Source of the DNA: an uncultured Tateyamaria sp.
GTDB taxonomy: Bacteria; Pseudomonadota; Alphaproteobacteria; Rhodobacterales; Rhodobacteraceae
Direction: 5' to 3'
DNA length: 64,000 bases
Assembly: GCF_947503465.1 (NCBI RefSeq)
Contig: NZ_CANNDN010000001.1
Coordinates: 372,001-436,000, forward strand
The notes below the pieces were generated by a model. That model did no database searches. It was not told the origin of the DNA and saw only the letters and a list, made by a program, of their open reading frames with translations. Made by a program: the position numbers and the translations under genes. This document shows, piece by piece, positions 37,359-46,600 of the stretch (its first letter is position 1; every line of letters starts with the position of its first letter).

Positions 37359-37808
37359 CTAGAGCATCCGGGTCATCAGGTGGTAGCCTTCGCGCAGGCG
37401 GAACCCGGCCCGACCATAAAGCCGCTGCGCTATGTCGTTGTCCGTCCCGACCTCAAGATGCAGGGCCTTGACGCCTGCACCGCCCAAGGCGCGCGGCAGG
37501 GCCAACAGAACTTCGGTCGCGATACCGCGCCCCCGCACGCCGGGTCGGATAAAGATTTCGTCGATAAACCCATCCATCCCGCCAAATTCGATGGACCATC
37601 CAAAGGTCACAACCACATAGCCGATGGGCGCACGCGCCGGGCCGATCAGATATGCCGCACCATGCGGTATGCCGTCGAGCAGTGGTTGCAGACCTGCGGC
37701 GCGGGCCGCGTCGGACATCTCGATGCCCTCTTCTGCGTGAAAGGCGGCAACAAGCGAATCCAGACGCGCGAAGTGTTCCGGCGTCGCAAGGGTCAGCGCA
37801 GCACTCAC
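37359..37808 (-). CDS. GNAT-family N-acetyltransferase
   Basis: A 149-residue acetyltransferase. The acetyl-CoA loop is IDEIFIRPGVRGRGIATEVLLALPRAL. The terminal AQRLYGRAGFRLREGYHLMTR helix is typical. The N-terminal LATPEHFARLDSLVAAFHAEEGIEMSD with a following PHGAAYLIGP strand resembles small-molecule amine acetyltransferases, but the substrate is unknown. It overlaps the nucleoside hydrolase stop by four bases, and selO follows 32 bases later, so the three may be one transcript. Confidence 0.9.
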   Translation of the reverse strand: MSAALTLATPEHFARLDSLVAAFHAEEGIEMSDAARAAGLQPLLDGIPHGAAYLIGPARAPIGYVVVTFGWSIEFGGMDGFIDEIFIRPGVRGRGIATEVLLALPRALGGAGVKALHLEVGTDNDIAQRLYGRAGFRLREGYHLMTRML

Positions 37809-38746
37809 AACCGGGCCAGCCGTTCGGTCAACAGGTCAAAAAAACCGTCCGCATCGATGTCACCGATAAAGGTCGCATTGGCCGTGCGGTCGGTGACCCG
37901 CCACCAGTCGGCGACCGTCATGCCCATGGTCAATTCAGAGGTTGTTTCAATCTCTACATTGATATGCCGCCCGGAAAAAAGATCCGGCCGGATGAGATAG
38001 GCAGTCACACACGGGTCGTGCAGCGGCGCACCGGCAGAGCCGTATTTTTCCTTGTCGAACCGTTCGAAGAAATCGGTCATCTGCGCAACAGCGACACCCA
38101 CGGGCGTGGCCAGGGCGCGGAAGGCATCATTGCGCGGTTTGGTGACCAGCGCCTTGTGCGTCACATCCAACGGCATCACGACGATATCAACACCGCTTTT
38201 GAACACGATATCAGCGGCGTGTGGATCGACGTAGATGTTGAACTCGGCGGTTGGCGTGATGTTGCCCACTTCGAAGTACGCGCCGCCCATCAGGACGATC
38301 TGCTGCACCTTTTCGACGATGTCGGGGGCCCGTTCAAAGGCCGTGGCGACATTGGTCAACGGACCCAGCGGGCACAGGGTGATCGTGCCGGCATCATGGT
38401 CGCGCAGGGTTTCGATGATCCAGTCAACCGCATGTTTACCCTGAAGCGGCATGGTCGGGTCCGACAAGTTCGGACCATCGAGGCCAGTTTTTCCATGCAC
38501 ATGCTCAGCCGTCACCAGATCGCGCCCCAGGGGCCGGTCGCATCCCGCGAAAACGGGAACATCCGTTTTACCGGCCAACTCGCAGATGATGCGCGCGTTC
38601 CTGGCGGTCAGCGCCAGGGGCACGTTGCCCGCCACGGCGGTGATTCCCAGCACCTCCACATCCTCGGGGCTGGCAAGTGCCAACAGGATCGCGACGGCGT
38701 CGTCCTGGCCTGGATCCGTGTCGATGATGATTTTGCGCGCCGCCAT
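37805..38746 (-). CDS. Inosine/uridine-preferring nucleoside hydrolase
   Basis: Hydrolyses the N-glycosidic bond of ribonucleosides for salvage. The calcium-binding motif DTDPGQDDAVAILLALASPE is at the N-terminus. Also present are ITAVAGNVPLALTARNA, the PLGPLTNVATA segment, MGGAYFEVGNITPTAEFNIYVDPHAA, and the C-terminal APLHDPCVTAYLIRPDLF with the ligand-binding HDP. At 313 aa it is normal. The ATG at 38746 (MAARKIIIDTDPG) begins the fold. Base specificity cannot be read from sequence. The gene is divergent from the sulfotransferase-like gene. Confidence 0.94.
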   Translation of the reverse strand: MAARKIIIDTDPGQDDAVAILLALASPEDVEVLGITAVAGNVPLALTARNARIICELAGKTDVPVFAGCDRPLGRDLVTAEHVHGKTGLDGPNLSDPTMPLQGKHAVDWIIETLRDHDAGTITLCPLGPLTNVATAFERAPDIVEKVQQIVLMGGAYFEVGNITPTAEFNIYVDPHAADIVFKSGVDIVVMPLDVTHKALVTKPRNDAFRALATPVGVAVAQMTDFFERFDKEKYGSAGAPLHDPCVTAYLIRPDLFSGRHINVEIETTSELTMGMTVADWWRVTDRTANATFIGDIDADGFFDLLTERLARL

Positions 38747-38865
38747 GGAACCTCCGGTCAAGTTTGGCGCAACGTGGCCCCTTTGGCCTGCCTTGTCCAG
38801 AAGGGGCAGGGCCCGGTGCGCAATTCCTTGCGCGGCTGGCACGGCGCGGCCCGGGGGGTGCGTTG

Positions 38866-39735
38866 ATGGCTGATGCACCGATCTATGTCCATGCCGGGGC
38901 GCATCGTACAGGCACGACGTCGTTTCAGATGTGTTTGCACGAAAACCGGCTGGTCCTGCAGGCGCGCGGCTGGACGCCGGCGTATCCGGGGCGCGACGGG
39001 ATCAAATCGGGCAAGCTGGCCCTGCGTTTGCCGACCGGGACGCGGATTGACCCGGTGGGTGCCGCGGCCAAGGCCCGGCGCACCCTTGATCCGTACCGCA
39101 CGAGCCGCCCCGTCATCCTGTCCGAGGAGAACATCCTGGGCCGCATGTTTCATTTCATGCAAGGCAAGTTCTATCCCTTTGCCGAAGCCCGCTGTTCCGC
39201 GCTGCGGGCCGCTTGGGACGGTCCGATTGCGCATGTGCTGTTGGTGGTGCGCCCCTATGAGCAGCTGTTCGTGTCGGCGTTTCGCAAGCGGGCCGAAGAC
39301 AACCCCATGCCCGATTTTGCCGAGGTGCGGGACAGCTATCTGAACATCGACCGGGGGTGGCCGGAACTGGCCGCATCCATCCGCGACATCCTGCGGCCCG
39401 AGGCCATGACGGTGCTGCCATATGCGTCGCGGGGATCAAGCCTGAACCTATTGCACACGCTGGCGCCGGGCCTGGACATGTCGGGTCTGATCGAGCCGGG
39501 GCAGATCGCCAACAAAAGCGCGACCGATGCGGCGCTTGAGACGTTGCAGGCCCGATACCGCACCGGCCGTGACCTGTCGCGTGCCGACTGGAAGTCGGTC
39601 ATTGAACGGCATGCGGCAAACACGAAGCCCCGCAATTTTGCGGCCTTCACGGACAAGGAGCAGGCGGATTTATCCGCCCGTTATGCGTCGGACCTGAAAC
39701 AGATGGAATGGATGCCGGCGATCAACGTCGCTTAG
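38866..39735 (+). CDS. P-loop sulfotransferase-like protein
   Basis: A 289-residue protein whose N-terminus YVHAGAHRTGTTSFQMCLHEN matches the PAPS-binding 5'-phosphate loop of the sulfotransferase fold (GxxRTGTT). RPVILSEENILG and HVLLVVRPYEQLFVSAFRKR fit the 3'-phosphate-binding strand-helix (RPYEQLFVSAFRK). Acceptor unknown. Surface polysaccharide or lipid sulfation is a usual role for such proteins in marine bacteria, inferred rather than shown. ATG 38866 begins the fold; upstream open frame is unsupported. It is convergent with mazG, overlapping 14 bases. Confidence 0.82.
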   Translation: MADAPIYVHAGAHRTGTTSFQMCLHENRLVLQARGWTPAYPGRDGIKSGKLALRLPTGTRIDPVGAAAKARRTLDPYRTSRPVILSEENILGRMFHFMQGKFYPFAEARCSALRAAWDGPIAHVLLVVRPYEQLFVSAFRKRAEDNPMPDFAEVRDSYLNIDRGWPELAASIRDILRPEAMTVLPYASRGSSLNLLHTLAPGLDMSGLIEPGQIANKSATDAALETLQARYRTGRDLSRADWKSVIERHAANTKPRNFAAFTDKEQADLSARYASDLKQMEWMPAINVA

Positions 39736-40543
39736 CTTTTTCGTCCGCCTTGACCGCGTCCCACAGGGCGTCCATTTCCGCGAGCGTGCTGTCTTGCGGG
39801 CGTTTGCCCTGATCGGCCAACGCCTGTTCGACGGCTTCGAACCGGCGGGTGAACTTGGCGTTGGTGCGGCGCAGGGCCTCTTCGGGTTCGACGCCCAGAT
39901 GGCGGGCAAGGTTGGCCACCACAAACAGAAGATCGCCCATTTCATCGACCATCTCTTCGTGGCCCAGCGTGTCACGCGCCTCGACCAACTCGGCGGCTTC
40001 TTCCTGGATCTTGTCGATCACTTGCGCGGTTTCCGGCCAGTCGAACCCGACGCGCGCGGCCCGTTTCTGCAACTTCACGGCGCGCAACAGCGCAGGCAGG
40101 TTCATGGCAACGCCGTCCAGCGCGCCTTGTTGTGCCTTGCCTGCGCGTTCGGCGGCCTTGATCGCTTCCCAATCGCGGGTTTGCTGGTCCGCGGACTTGT
40201 CGCGGGAGGCGTCGCCGAAAACATGCGGATGCCGATCCACCATCTTGTTCGAGATGTTGGTGACAACAGACTGAAAGCTGAAATGCCCGGCCTCTTCCCC
40301 CATCGCGGTGTGATAGACCGATTGCAACAGCAGGTCGCCCAACTCGCCCTCAAGTTCGGCCCAGTCCTGCCGTTCGATGGCATCCGCCACTTCGTATGCC
40401 TCTTCGATGGTGTAGGGCGCGATGGTCTCAAAGGTCTGCTCGATGTCCCACGGGCATCCCGTGTCCGGATCGCGCAACCGGCGCATGATTTCCAGCAAGC
40501 GTTCAATTCCGGCCGATTGATCGTGGATTAGTGCGTCGCCCAT
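39722..40543 (-). CDS. mazG: Nucleoside triphosphate pyrophosphohydrolase MazG
   Basis: Hydrolyses (d)NTPs to NMPs and pyrophosphate as a house-cleaning or stringent-response enzyme. Two MazG modules are visible: GIERLLEIMRRLRDPDTGCPWDIEQTFETIAPYTIEEAYEVADAIE with LEGELGDLLLQSVYHT, and the second with KIQEEAAELVEA and MVDEMGDLLFVVANLARHL. The paired acidic EExxE/ExxD sites bind Mg. I chose ATG 40543 (MGDALIHD), which fits relatives; ATG 40576 is an alternative, 11 codons longer. It has 273 aa. Divergent from the M20 hydrolase gene by 63 bases. Confidence 0.95.
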   Translation of the reverse strand: MGDALIHDQSAGIERLLEIMRRLRDPDTGCPWDIEQTFETIAPYTIEEAYEVADAIERQDWAELEGELGDLLLQSVYHTAMGEEAGHFSFQSVVTNISNKMVDRHPHVFGDASRDKSADQQTRDWEAIKAAERAGKAQQGALDGVAMNLPALLRAVKLQKRAARVGFDWPETAQVIDKIQEEAAELVEARDTLGHEEMVDEMGDLLFVVANLARHLGVEPEEALRRTNAKFTRRFEAVEQALADQGKRPQDSTLAEMDALWDAVKADEKAKRR

Positions 40544-40606
40544 TGCAGCCCCCGGCGGTTTCAGGTTTGCTGACATGTGACGTATCCCCGCGACAGGAGT
40601 CCACCC

Positions 40607-41770
40607 ATGCCCATCATCAACCGCATCGGCGATCTGGCCCCGGACATGGCGGCGTGGCGTCAGCATCTGCACAGCATTCCCGAGTTGTCCTTTGACTGCC
40701 CGAAGACGTCCGCCTTCATTCGCGAGCGGTTGGTCGAGATCGGCGTGGATGAGGTGCATGACGGCATCGCGCAGACGGGCCTTGTCGCCATCATCAACGG
40801 ACAGGCTGACGGCCCCACCATCGGCCTGCGCGCCGATTTCGATGCGCTGCCGATCGAGGAAGAAACAGGTGTGCCCTATGCCTCGACCCATCCGGGCAAG
40901 ATGCATGCCTGCGGCCATGACGGGCACACCGCCATGTTGCTGGGGGCGGCGACGTATCTGACCGAGACGCGCAATTTTTCTGGCCGCGTGGCGCTGATCT
41001 TTCAACCCGCCGAGGAAGATGGCGGCGGGGGCGAGGTCATGGTGCAGGAGGGCATCATGGAGCGGTTCGGCATCGGCGAGGTCTATGCCATCCACAATGC
41101 GCCCGGAAAGGATTTCGGCAAGTTTCACACGCGCGGCGGGCCTATCATGGCGGCGGCTGATACCTTCCATATTCGCGTCACCGGCAAAGGTGGGCATGCC
41201 GCCCGCCCGCATGACACGGTGGATCCCGTGGTCGCGGCCTGTGGCATTGTCACCGCATTGCAGACCATCGTCAGCCGCAACCACAAGCCGTTGCAGCAAT
41301 TGGTGATCTCGGTCACCCAGATCCACACGGGCACCACGGACAACGTGATCCCCGAGACCGCCTATATCAACGGGACCATCCGCACCTTTGAAAAGGACGT
41401 GCAGGCCATGGTTGTGCGCCGCATGGAAGAGGCCGTGGCCGGATGTGCGGCGGCCTATGGCTGCGAGGCGGAGCTGGAGATCGAGTTCGGCTATCCTCCG
41501 ACCGTGAATGATGCGGGCAAGGCCGCGTTTGCGGCGCAGGTTGCCGCCGAAGTGTCGGGCGAGATCGGCGTTGAAGGCGATGTGGAGCCCGTGATGGGGG
41601 CAGAGGATTTTTCATACATGCTTGAAGAGCGGCCCGGTGCGTACCTGATGTTGGGGCAGGGCGACGGGGCGGGTGTGCATCACCCCAAATACAACTTCAA
41701 TGACGAGATTGCGCCGATTGGGGCGTCATTCTTTGCCCGTTTGGTCGAGACGGCGCAGCCCGTGCGATAA
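40607..41770 (+). CDS. M20-family amidohydrolase (hippurate hydrolase-like)
   Basis: A 387-residue dinuclear metallo-amidohydrolase of the M20D (HipO/ILR1-like) group. Signatures: WRQHLHSIPELSFDC, IGLRADFDALPIEEETGVPYAS, GKMHACGHDGHTAMLLGAA (metal-binding Cys/His), FQPAEEDGGGGEVMV, the lid domain with TGKGGHAARPHDTVDPV, and the late MGAEDFSYML. It removes an acyl group from an amino acid or similar amide; the substrate is unknown. ATG 40607 has AGGAG eight bases ahead. It is followed by two ureohydrolase genes, which suggests a shared catabolic route. Confidence 0.92.
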   Translation: MPIINRIGDLAPDMAAWRQHLHSIPELSFDCPKTSAFIRERLVEIGVDEVHDGIAQTGLVAIINGQADGPTIGLRADFDALPIEEETGVPYASTHPGKMHACGHDGHTAMLLGAATYLTETRNFSGRVALIFQPAEEDGGGGEVMVQEGIMERFGIGEVYAIHNAPGKDFGKFHTRGGPIMAAADTFHIRVTGKGGHAARPHDTVDPVVAACGIVTALQTIVSRNHKPLQQLVISVTQIHTGTTDNVIPETAYINGTIRTFEKDVQAMVVRRMEEAVAGCAAAYGCEAELEIEFGYPPTVNDAGKAAFAAQVAAEVSGEIGVEGDVEPVMGAEDFSYMLEERPGAYLMLGQGDGAGVHHPKYNFNDEIAPIGASFFARLVETAQPVR

Positions 41771-41830
41771 GGGGCGCTGCCCCTCGGCGCCTGCGCGCCT
41801 CACCCCGGAGTTTATCTGGCAAGATGAAGG
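41771..41830 (+). repeat. Dispersed intergenic hairpin element, copy B
   Basis: GGGGC/GCCCC (41771-41783) and GGCGC/GCGCC (41786-41799) hairpins are followed by a tail ACCCCGGAGTTTATCTGG with AAGATGAAG. The tail is shared with the elements at 6300-6348 and 58051-58095. It fills the spacer between the M20 hydrolase and the first ureohydrolase. Confidence 0.6.
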
Positions 41831-41836
41831 ATCAAG

Positions 41837-42805
41837 ATGGCGCTTGAAGATGCAAAGACGCAGATGGACCATGCGTTCACCCGCGAGGACCCGCGCGGCC
41901 CGTCATTCGAGTTGACCTTTGGCGGGGCGACGTCGTTCTTGCGGCGGCGGTATACCAAGGACCTGACGGGCGTGAATATTGCCGTAACAGGCGTGCCCTT
42001 TGATCAGGCGGTCACGAACCGGCCCGGCACACGGCTGGGCCCACGCGCCATTCGCGAGGCGTCAAGCCTGCAAGCCCCCGATGCGCCGTATGGCTGGCCC
42101 TTTGATGTGCTGAGCGAACAGGTGATCGTGGACTATGGCGACGTGGCCTTTGACTATGCCGACATACCGGCCTTTCCCGACACGCTGACGGCCCATGTCC
42201 GGGGTATTCTGGATGCGGGTGCGGCCAGCGTTGTGCTGGGCGGGGATCACTACATCTCGTTTCCCATTCTCAAGGCCTATGCCGAGAAGCACGGGCCGAT
42301 ATCGCTGATCCAGATTGATGCTCACACCGACACATGGGCGGATGACGACATGGCCCGTGTGGACCATGGCACGATGTTCTACAAGGCGGTGAAGTCGGGG
42401 ATCGTGGACCCGGCGACATCGGTGCAGATCGGGATACGGACGACAAATGAGGACACCCTGGGCGTCAATATTATCGATGCGCCCGAGTTGCACCGCATCG
42501 GCCCCGAGGCCGCCGCGGCCCGGGCACGGGACATCGTGGGGGACCGGCCCGTTTATCTGAGTTTTGACATTGATGGCCTTGATCCCGCCTTTGCCCCGGG
42601 CACCGGCACCCCCGTGTGGGGCGGCTTGTCGAGTGCGCAGGCTGCGGCGTTGCTGCGTGGTCTGGCGGGCATCAATATTCAGGGCGGCGACGTGGTCGAG
42701 GTGTCGCCCCCCTTTGACACCACCGGCGCGACGGCGATTGCCGGGGCGCATGTCGCGACGGAAATCTGCCAGCTTCTGGGATGGAGGATGCGCGGTGGCG
42801 CCTAA
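41837..42805 (+). CDS. speB: Agmatinase-like ureohydrolase
   Basis: A 322-residue arginase/agmatinase-fold enzyme that releases urea from a guanidino compound, using two Mn (or other) ions. All metal-ligand motifs are intact: LGGDHYISFPIL, IQIDAHTDTWADDD and SFDIDGLDPAFAPGTGTPVWGG. HGTMFYKAVKSGIVD and QIGIRTTNED match E. coli SpeB closely, so agmatine is a fair first guess. A second, different ureohydrolase overlaps its stop by 11 bases, and an M20 hydrolase lies upstream. Expression is presumably joint. Confidence 0.92.
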   Translation: MALEDAKTQMDHAFTREDPRGPSFELTFGGATSFLRRRYTKDLTGVNIAVTGVPFDQAVTNRPGTRLGPRAIREASSLQAPDAPYGWPFDVLSEQVIVDYGDVAFDYADIPAFPDTLTAHVRGILDAGAASVVLGGDHYISFPILKAYAEKHGPISLIQIDAHTDTWADDDMARVDHGTMFYKAVKSGIVDPATSVQIGIRTTNEDTLGVNIIDAPELHRIGPEAAAARARDIVGDRPVYLSFDIDGLDPAFAPGTGTPVWGGLSSAQAAALLRGLAGINIQGGDVVEVSPPFDTTGATAIAGAHVATEICQLLGWRMRGGA

Positions 42806-43742
42806 GAACCAGCCGCTGAGCGGCAACGACCTGGCCCGCTTCTCCGGCCCCAACACCTTTATGCGCCTGCCGTTCTCGAACGCGTTGCAAAAGCTGGATG
42901 TGGCGGTGTTGGGTGTGCCGATGGACATTGGCACATCCTGGCGCTCCGGCACCCGGTTCGGACCCAAGCAGGTGCGCGCCGAAAGTGCGATGATACGGCC
43001 TTATAACCTGCAGACAGGGGCGGCGCCGTTTGACAGCCTGCACGTTGCAGATATTGGCGACCTGGCGATCAATACGTTTTCCCTTTCGGACAGTTTGCGC
43101 ATTATTGCAGAGAGTTACGAGACGATCCTTACCTACGATGCGGTGCCTGTCGCAATTGGTGGCGATCATTCCATCACATTGCCAATTCTGCGCGCGATTG
43201 CAAAACGGCACGGGCCGGTGGCCCTGGTTCATGTGGATGCCCATGCCGACGTCAATGACGAGATGTTTGGTGAAAAAGAGACGCACGGCACCGTCTTTCG
43301 ACGCGCCTATGAGGAAGGTCTGATCCAGCCATCCAAGGTCTATCAGGTGGGCTTGCGGGGCACCGGGTATTCGGCAGAGGACTTTACCGAGGCGCAGGGC
43401 TGGGGCTTTCAGCAGTTTCTGGCACCCGAGTTGTGGGGCCGCGACCTGAGCCAGTTGGGCGCTGAAATCCGCCGCGACATCGGCGACGTGCCTACCTATC
43501 TGAGCTATGACATAGACAGTCTTGATCCGGCCTTTGCCCCCGGTACCGGAACGCCGGAAATCGGCGGGTTGACCACGCCGCAGGCGATGCAGTTGATCCG
43601 GGCCTTGCGCGGCCTCAATCTGGTGGGGTGTGACCTGGTTGAAGTTTCGCCACCCTACGATACATCAGGCAACACGGCGCTGACAGCGGCGAACATCCTG
43701 TATGAGCTGTTGTGCATCCTGCCCGGCGTGACCTATCGCTGA
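42795..43742 (+). CDS. speB: Second ureohydrolase (guanidinobutyrase/agmatinase-like)
   Basis: A 315-residue paralogue of the gene before it. Metal motifs are intact: IGGDHSITLPILRAIAK, VHVDAHADVNDEMFGEKETHGT and SYDIDSLDPAFAPGTGTPEIGG. The N-terminal SGPNTFMRLPFSNALQKLDVAVLGVPMDIG and GLRGTGYSAED resemble guanidinobutyrase and proclavaminate amidinohydrolase more than E. coli agmatinase. It starts at GTG 42795 inside the end of the first gene, with GGAGGA just upstream. The pair could act on different substrates or form a mixed complex, which sequence alone cannot settle. Confidence 0.9.
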   Translation: MAPKNQPLSGNDLARFSGPNTFMRLPFSNALQKLDVAVLGVPMDIGTSWRSGTRFGPKQVRAESAMIRPYNLQTGAAPFDSLHVADIGDLAINTFSLSDSLRIIAESYETILTYDAVPVAIGGDHSITLPILRAIAKRHGPVALVHVDAHADVNDEMFGEKETHGTVFRRAYEEGLIQPSKVYQVGLRGTGYSAEDFTEAQGWGFQQFLAPELWGRDLSQLGAEIRRDIGDVPTYLSYDIDSLDPAFAPGTGTPEIGGLTTPQAMQLIRALRGLNLVGCDLVEVSPPYDTSGNTALTAANILYELLCILPGVTYR

Positions 43743-43777
43743 GGCGTCGGTTGATCTGGCAACGTGAAGCGAATGAG

Positions 43778-44194
43778 ATGAAATACGTCATGTATCTTGT
43801 TGGTGTTATTTGTGTTTTGATAATCGGAGCTGTTGCGTTTGTGCGATTTGCGCCAACGGATCCGACCCAATGGCATGTGCCAATTGCCGAAACCAACAGC
43901 CAGAACATGACAGGCGGCGCCATTCGTGTCACGGAAACGGGACCCGATGCGCTGGCGCGTGTCGATGCGGCTATGCGGGCGCTGCCCCGGACCACAGCCA
44001 TTGCCGGAGCCGTGGACGAACGGCGCATCACCTATGTGACCCGTTCCAAATGGGTGGGCTTTCCCGATTATACGACGATTGAACACAGCGACGGGCTGCT
44101 CAAGATGCATGCCAGGCTGCGGTTCGGAAAATCAGATATGGGCGTCAACCGCGAACGATTGGAGCGGATGCTGATCGTCGCCGGACAGGGATGA
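43778..44194 (+). CDS. DUF1499-family membrane-anchored protein
   Basis: A 138-residue protein with one N-terminal membrane helix (YVMYLVGVICVLIIGAVAFVRF) and a periplasmic domain. The latter has the DUF1499 pattern: a central RTTAIAGAVDERRITYVTRSKWVGFPDYTTIE and a final RLRFGKSDMGVNRERLERML. Members of this family are uncharacterised; the fold suggests lipid or envelope association. It follows the ureohydrolases by 35 bases. Its last 63 bases overlap the convergent Cys-rich secreted protein gene. Confidence 0.85.
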   Translation: MKYVMYLVGVICVLIIGAVAFVRFAPTDPTQWHVPIAETNSQNMTGGAIRVTETGPDALARVDAAMRALPRTTAIAGAVDERRITYVTRSKWVGFPDYTTIEHSDGLLKMHARLRFGKSDMGVNRERLERMLIVAGQG

Positions 44195-44422
44195 GCTGAG
44201 GCACCCTTCCTGCACTTCGCGCCACATGGGCGAATTCAGCGACATCTGGCATTGCGCCATGAACATACGGCCGTCCACCTGCAAACAGATGGTCTGGCCC
44301 AATTCGATGCGTGCGCCTGCCTTGTCCGTACAATAGCACTCCACCGTCTTGCCCGAGGGCGAGGTGACATCCGCCAACGCAGGGCTGGCCGCGAGAAGGG
44401 AAATCAGAAGCGTATGTTTCAT
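44132..44422 (-). CDS. Small Cys-rich secreted protein, unknown function
   Basis: A 96-residue protein with a signal peptide (MKHTLLISLLAASPALA, cut before DVTSP). A compact core holds five cysteines: ECYCTDKAGARIELGQTICL, MAQCQMSLNSPMW and VQEGC. That indicates a disulfide-stabilised periplasmic or secreted protein. I do not know its function. The ATG at 44422 is the only one giving a signal peptide. Its last 20 codons lie opposite the end of the DUF1499 gene (63-base convergent overlap). This tail (SSSLSGDDQHPLQSFAVDAHI) looks less conserved and may be shaped by the overlap. Confidence 0.75.
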   Translation of the reverse strand: MKHTLLISLLAASPALADVTSPSGKTVECYCTDKAGARIELGQTICLQVDGRMFMAQCQMSLNSPMWREVQEGCLSSSLSGDDQHPLQSFAVDAHI

Positions 44423-44515
44423 GTCGCATAATATATCACGCAACAGGCGTTCGCCAAAGGGTCGGCTGGATCAAACCCGCTTGACCAAAGCCCCGGCATG
44501 GCTCAAACCCGCTGC

Positions 44516-45565
44516 ATGATCCCCCAGGACCGCCTTTTTCAGATCACCCAGCGCTTTCAGTATCTTGAGGCCGCGATGGCCGATGGAACGGGTGATATTG
44601 CCGCGCTGGCAAAGGAATATTCGGACCTGAAACCCGTGGTGGATCAAATTGCCGCATATCAGCAAATCGTGTCGGACATGGAAGAGGCCGAAGCGATGCT
44701 GTCCGACCCGGACATGGCAGAACTGGCCGAGGAAGAGTTGCCCCGTCTGAAGGCCGCATTGCCCGAGGCCGAGGCTGCGCTGCAACTGGCGCTTTTGCCG
44801 AAGGATGCCGCTGATGCGCGCCCCGCGATGCTGGAAATCCGACCCGGTACCGGTGGGGACGAGGCGGCCCTTTTTGCCGGGGACCTGTTGCGCATGTACC
44901 AGCGCTATGCAGAGGTACGCGGCTGGAAAGTTGACATCATCGAGGAACAGGCGACCGAACTGGGCGGCATCAAGGAGGTCGTGGCCCATATCAAGGGTGA
45001 CAACGTCTTTGCCCGGATGAAGTACGAAAGCGGCGTACACCGGGTCCAGCGTGTGCCCACCACCGAAAGCGGCGGTCGCATTCACACCTCTGCCGCCACT
45101 GTCGCCGTCCTGCCCGAGGCCGAAGAGGTCGATATCGACATCGCCCCGAATGACATTCGCATCGATACGATGCGGTCGTCGGGTGCCGGCGGACAGCATG
45201 TGAACACAACCGACAGTGCCGTGCGCATCACGCACATCCCGTCGGGCATCGTGGTAACCAGCAGCGAAAAGTCACAGCACCGCAACCGCGAGATCGCAAT
45301 GCAGGTGCTGCGCACCCGTCTTTACGACATGGAGCGGAGCCGGATGGACAGCGAACGCTCTGCCGACCGGGCCGCACAGGTGGGGTCGGGCGACCGGTCG
45401 GAACGTATCCGCACCTATAATTTCCCGCAGGGGCGCATGACGGATCACCGCATCAACCTGACCCTGTACAAGCTGGATCAGGTGATGCAGGGCGATCTGG
45501 ACGAGGTGATCGATGCGCTGACCGCAGATGCACAGGCCCGGATGATGGCGGAGATGGGCACATGA
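44516..45565 (+). CDS. prfA: Peptide chain release factor 1
   Basis: Recognises UAA and UAG stops and triggers peptide release. The catalytic GGQ lies in [22 protein letters not shown] near residue 230. The stop-codon reading loop is in [32 protein letters not shown], where the PxT tripeptide reads PTT. Two starts are possible: ATG 44498 (MAQTRC) and ATG 44516 ([14 protein letters not shown]). The latter fits the family, though neither has a strong ribosome site. About 349 aa. PrmC, which methylates the GGQ glutamine, is encoded next with an ATGA overlap. Confidence 0.96.
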   Translation: MIPQDRLFQITQRFQYLEAAMADGTGDIAALAKEYSDLKPVVDQIAAYQQIVSDMEEAEAMLSDPDMAELAEEELPRLKAALPEAEAALQLALLPKDAADARPAMLEIRPGTGGDEAALFAGDLLRMYQRYAEVRGWKVDIIEEQATELGGIKEVVAHIKGDNVFARMKYESGVHRVQRVPTTESGGRIHTSAATVAVLPEAEEVDIDIAPNDIRIDTMRSSGAGGQHVNTTDSAVRITHIPSGIVVTSSEKSQHRNREIAMQVLRTRLYDMERSRMDSERSADRAAQVGSGDRSERIRTYNFPQGRMTDHRINLTLYKLDQVMQGDLDEVIDALTADAQARMMAEMGT

Positions 45566-46398
45566 CCACTGCCGCCGAAGCCATGGTTGCCGCCACCGCC
45601 CGCCTGCGCGCAGCGGGTGTGCCGGACCCGGCCCGCGATGCACGCGTATTGCTGGCGCATGCCGCCCAGGTCGATGCGGCGCGGGTCACCCTGATCGCGC
45701 CCGAAGACATCGCGCCTGACATTGCGGATCGCTATGACCACCTGATTGCCCTGCGCGCCGTGCGTGTCCCCGTCAGTCATCTGATTGGCGAGCGTGAATT
45801 CTATGGCCGCCGGTTCAAGATCAGTGCGGATGTGCTGGACCCGCGCCCCGAGACCGAAACACTGGTCGAGGCCGCCTTGGGCAGCGAGTTCGACCGGGTT
45901 TTGGATCTGGGCACCGGGTCCGGCTGTCTGCTTGTGACCCTGCTGGCCGAACGGCAGGACGCGCGGGGCGTTGGTGTTGATCTGTCCGAAGAGGCGTGCC
46001 TGCAGGCGTCGGCCAACGCGGTGCTGCATCAAGTGGCCGCGCGGGCCGAGATCCTGCAGGGTGACTGGTTCGACCCCGTTGAGGGGCGATTTGACCTGAT
46101 CATGTCGAACCCGCCCTATCTGTCCGCCTTCGAGATGGAGGAGGTGTCGCCTGAATTGCGTGACCACGAACCGCGCATGGCGCTGACCGACGAGGGCGAT
46201 GGGTTGTCGGCGTATCGCATCATTGCGGATGATGCGGGCAGCTACCTGACCGCTCAGGGCCGTGTTCTGTGCGAGATCGGATGGCAGCAGGGCGATGACG
46301 TGCGCCGCATCTTCAAGGACCGGGGGTGGGGAACTGTTGACGTCTTGCCGGACCTTGATGGCCGTGACCGTGTGATTGTTGCGCGGAATCCGGCGTGA
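45562..46398 (+). CDS. prmC: Release factor glutamine methyltransferase
   Basis: Methylates the glutamine of the GGQ motif in RF1 and RF2. A helical N-terminal domain (about residues 1-80, ending [17 protein letters not shown]) binds the release factor. The methyltransferase domain has the AdoMet motif [19 protein letters not shown] and the signature [10 protein letters not shown] near residue 182. At 278 aa it is normal. The start overlaps the prfA stop, so enzyme and substrate are made together. Confidence 0.96.
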   Translation: MTTAAEAMVAATARLRAAGVPDPARDARVLLAHAAQVDAARVTLIAPEDIAPDIADRYDHLIALRAVRVPVSHLIGEREFYGRRFKISADVLDPRPETETLVEAALGSEFDRVLDLGTGSGCLLVTLLAERQDARGVGVDLSEEACLQASANAVLHQVAARAEILQGDWFDPVEGRFDLIMSNPPYLSAFEMEEVSPELRDHEPRMALTDEGDGLSAYRIIADDAGSYLTAQGRVLCEIGWQQGDDVRRIFKDRGWGTVDVLPDLDGRDRVIVARNPA

Positions 46399-46600
46399 TC
46401 CGATCAAAAATGCCAAAAAAGCCCCTTTAACCCTTGTCGTCAGGGCATGACCGTGCTTATTCATGCTTCAGACACTGCTGCCGCCGATCAGGCATGCGCC
46501 AGCGTCCCATCCACAAGATCGCCAAGAGACTGTGACACGCAACCAAGATGATGCGGCACGGGCGATCCCAAAAAGTTATGCCAGAGAGCTGAACACATCC

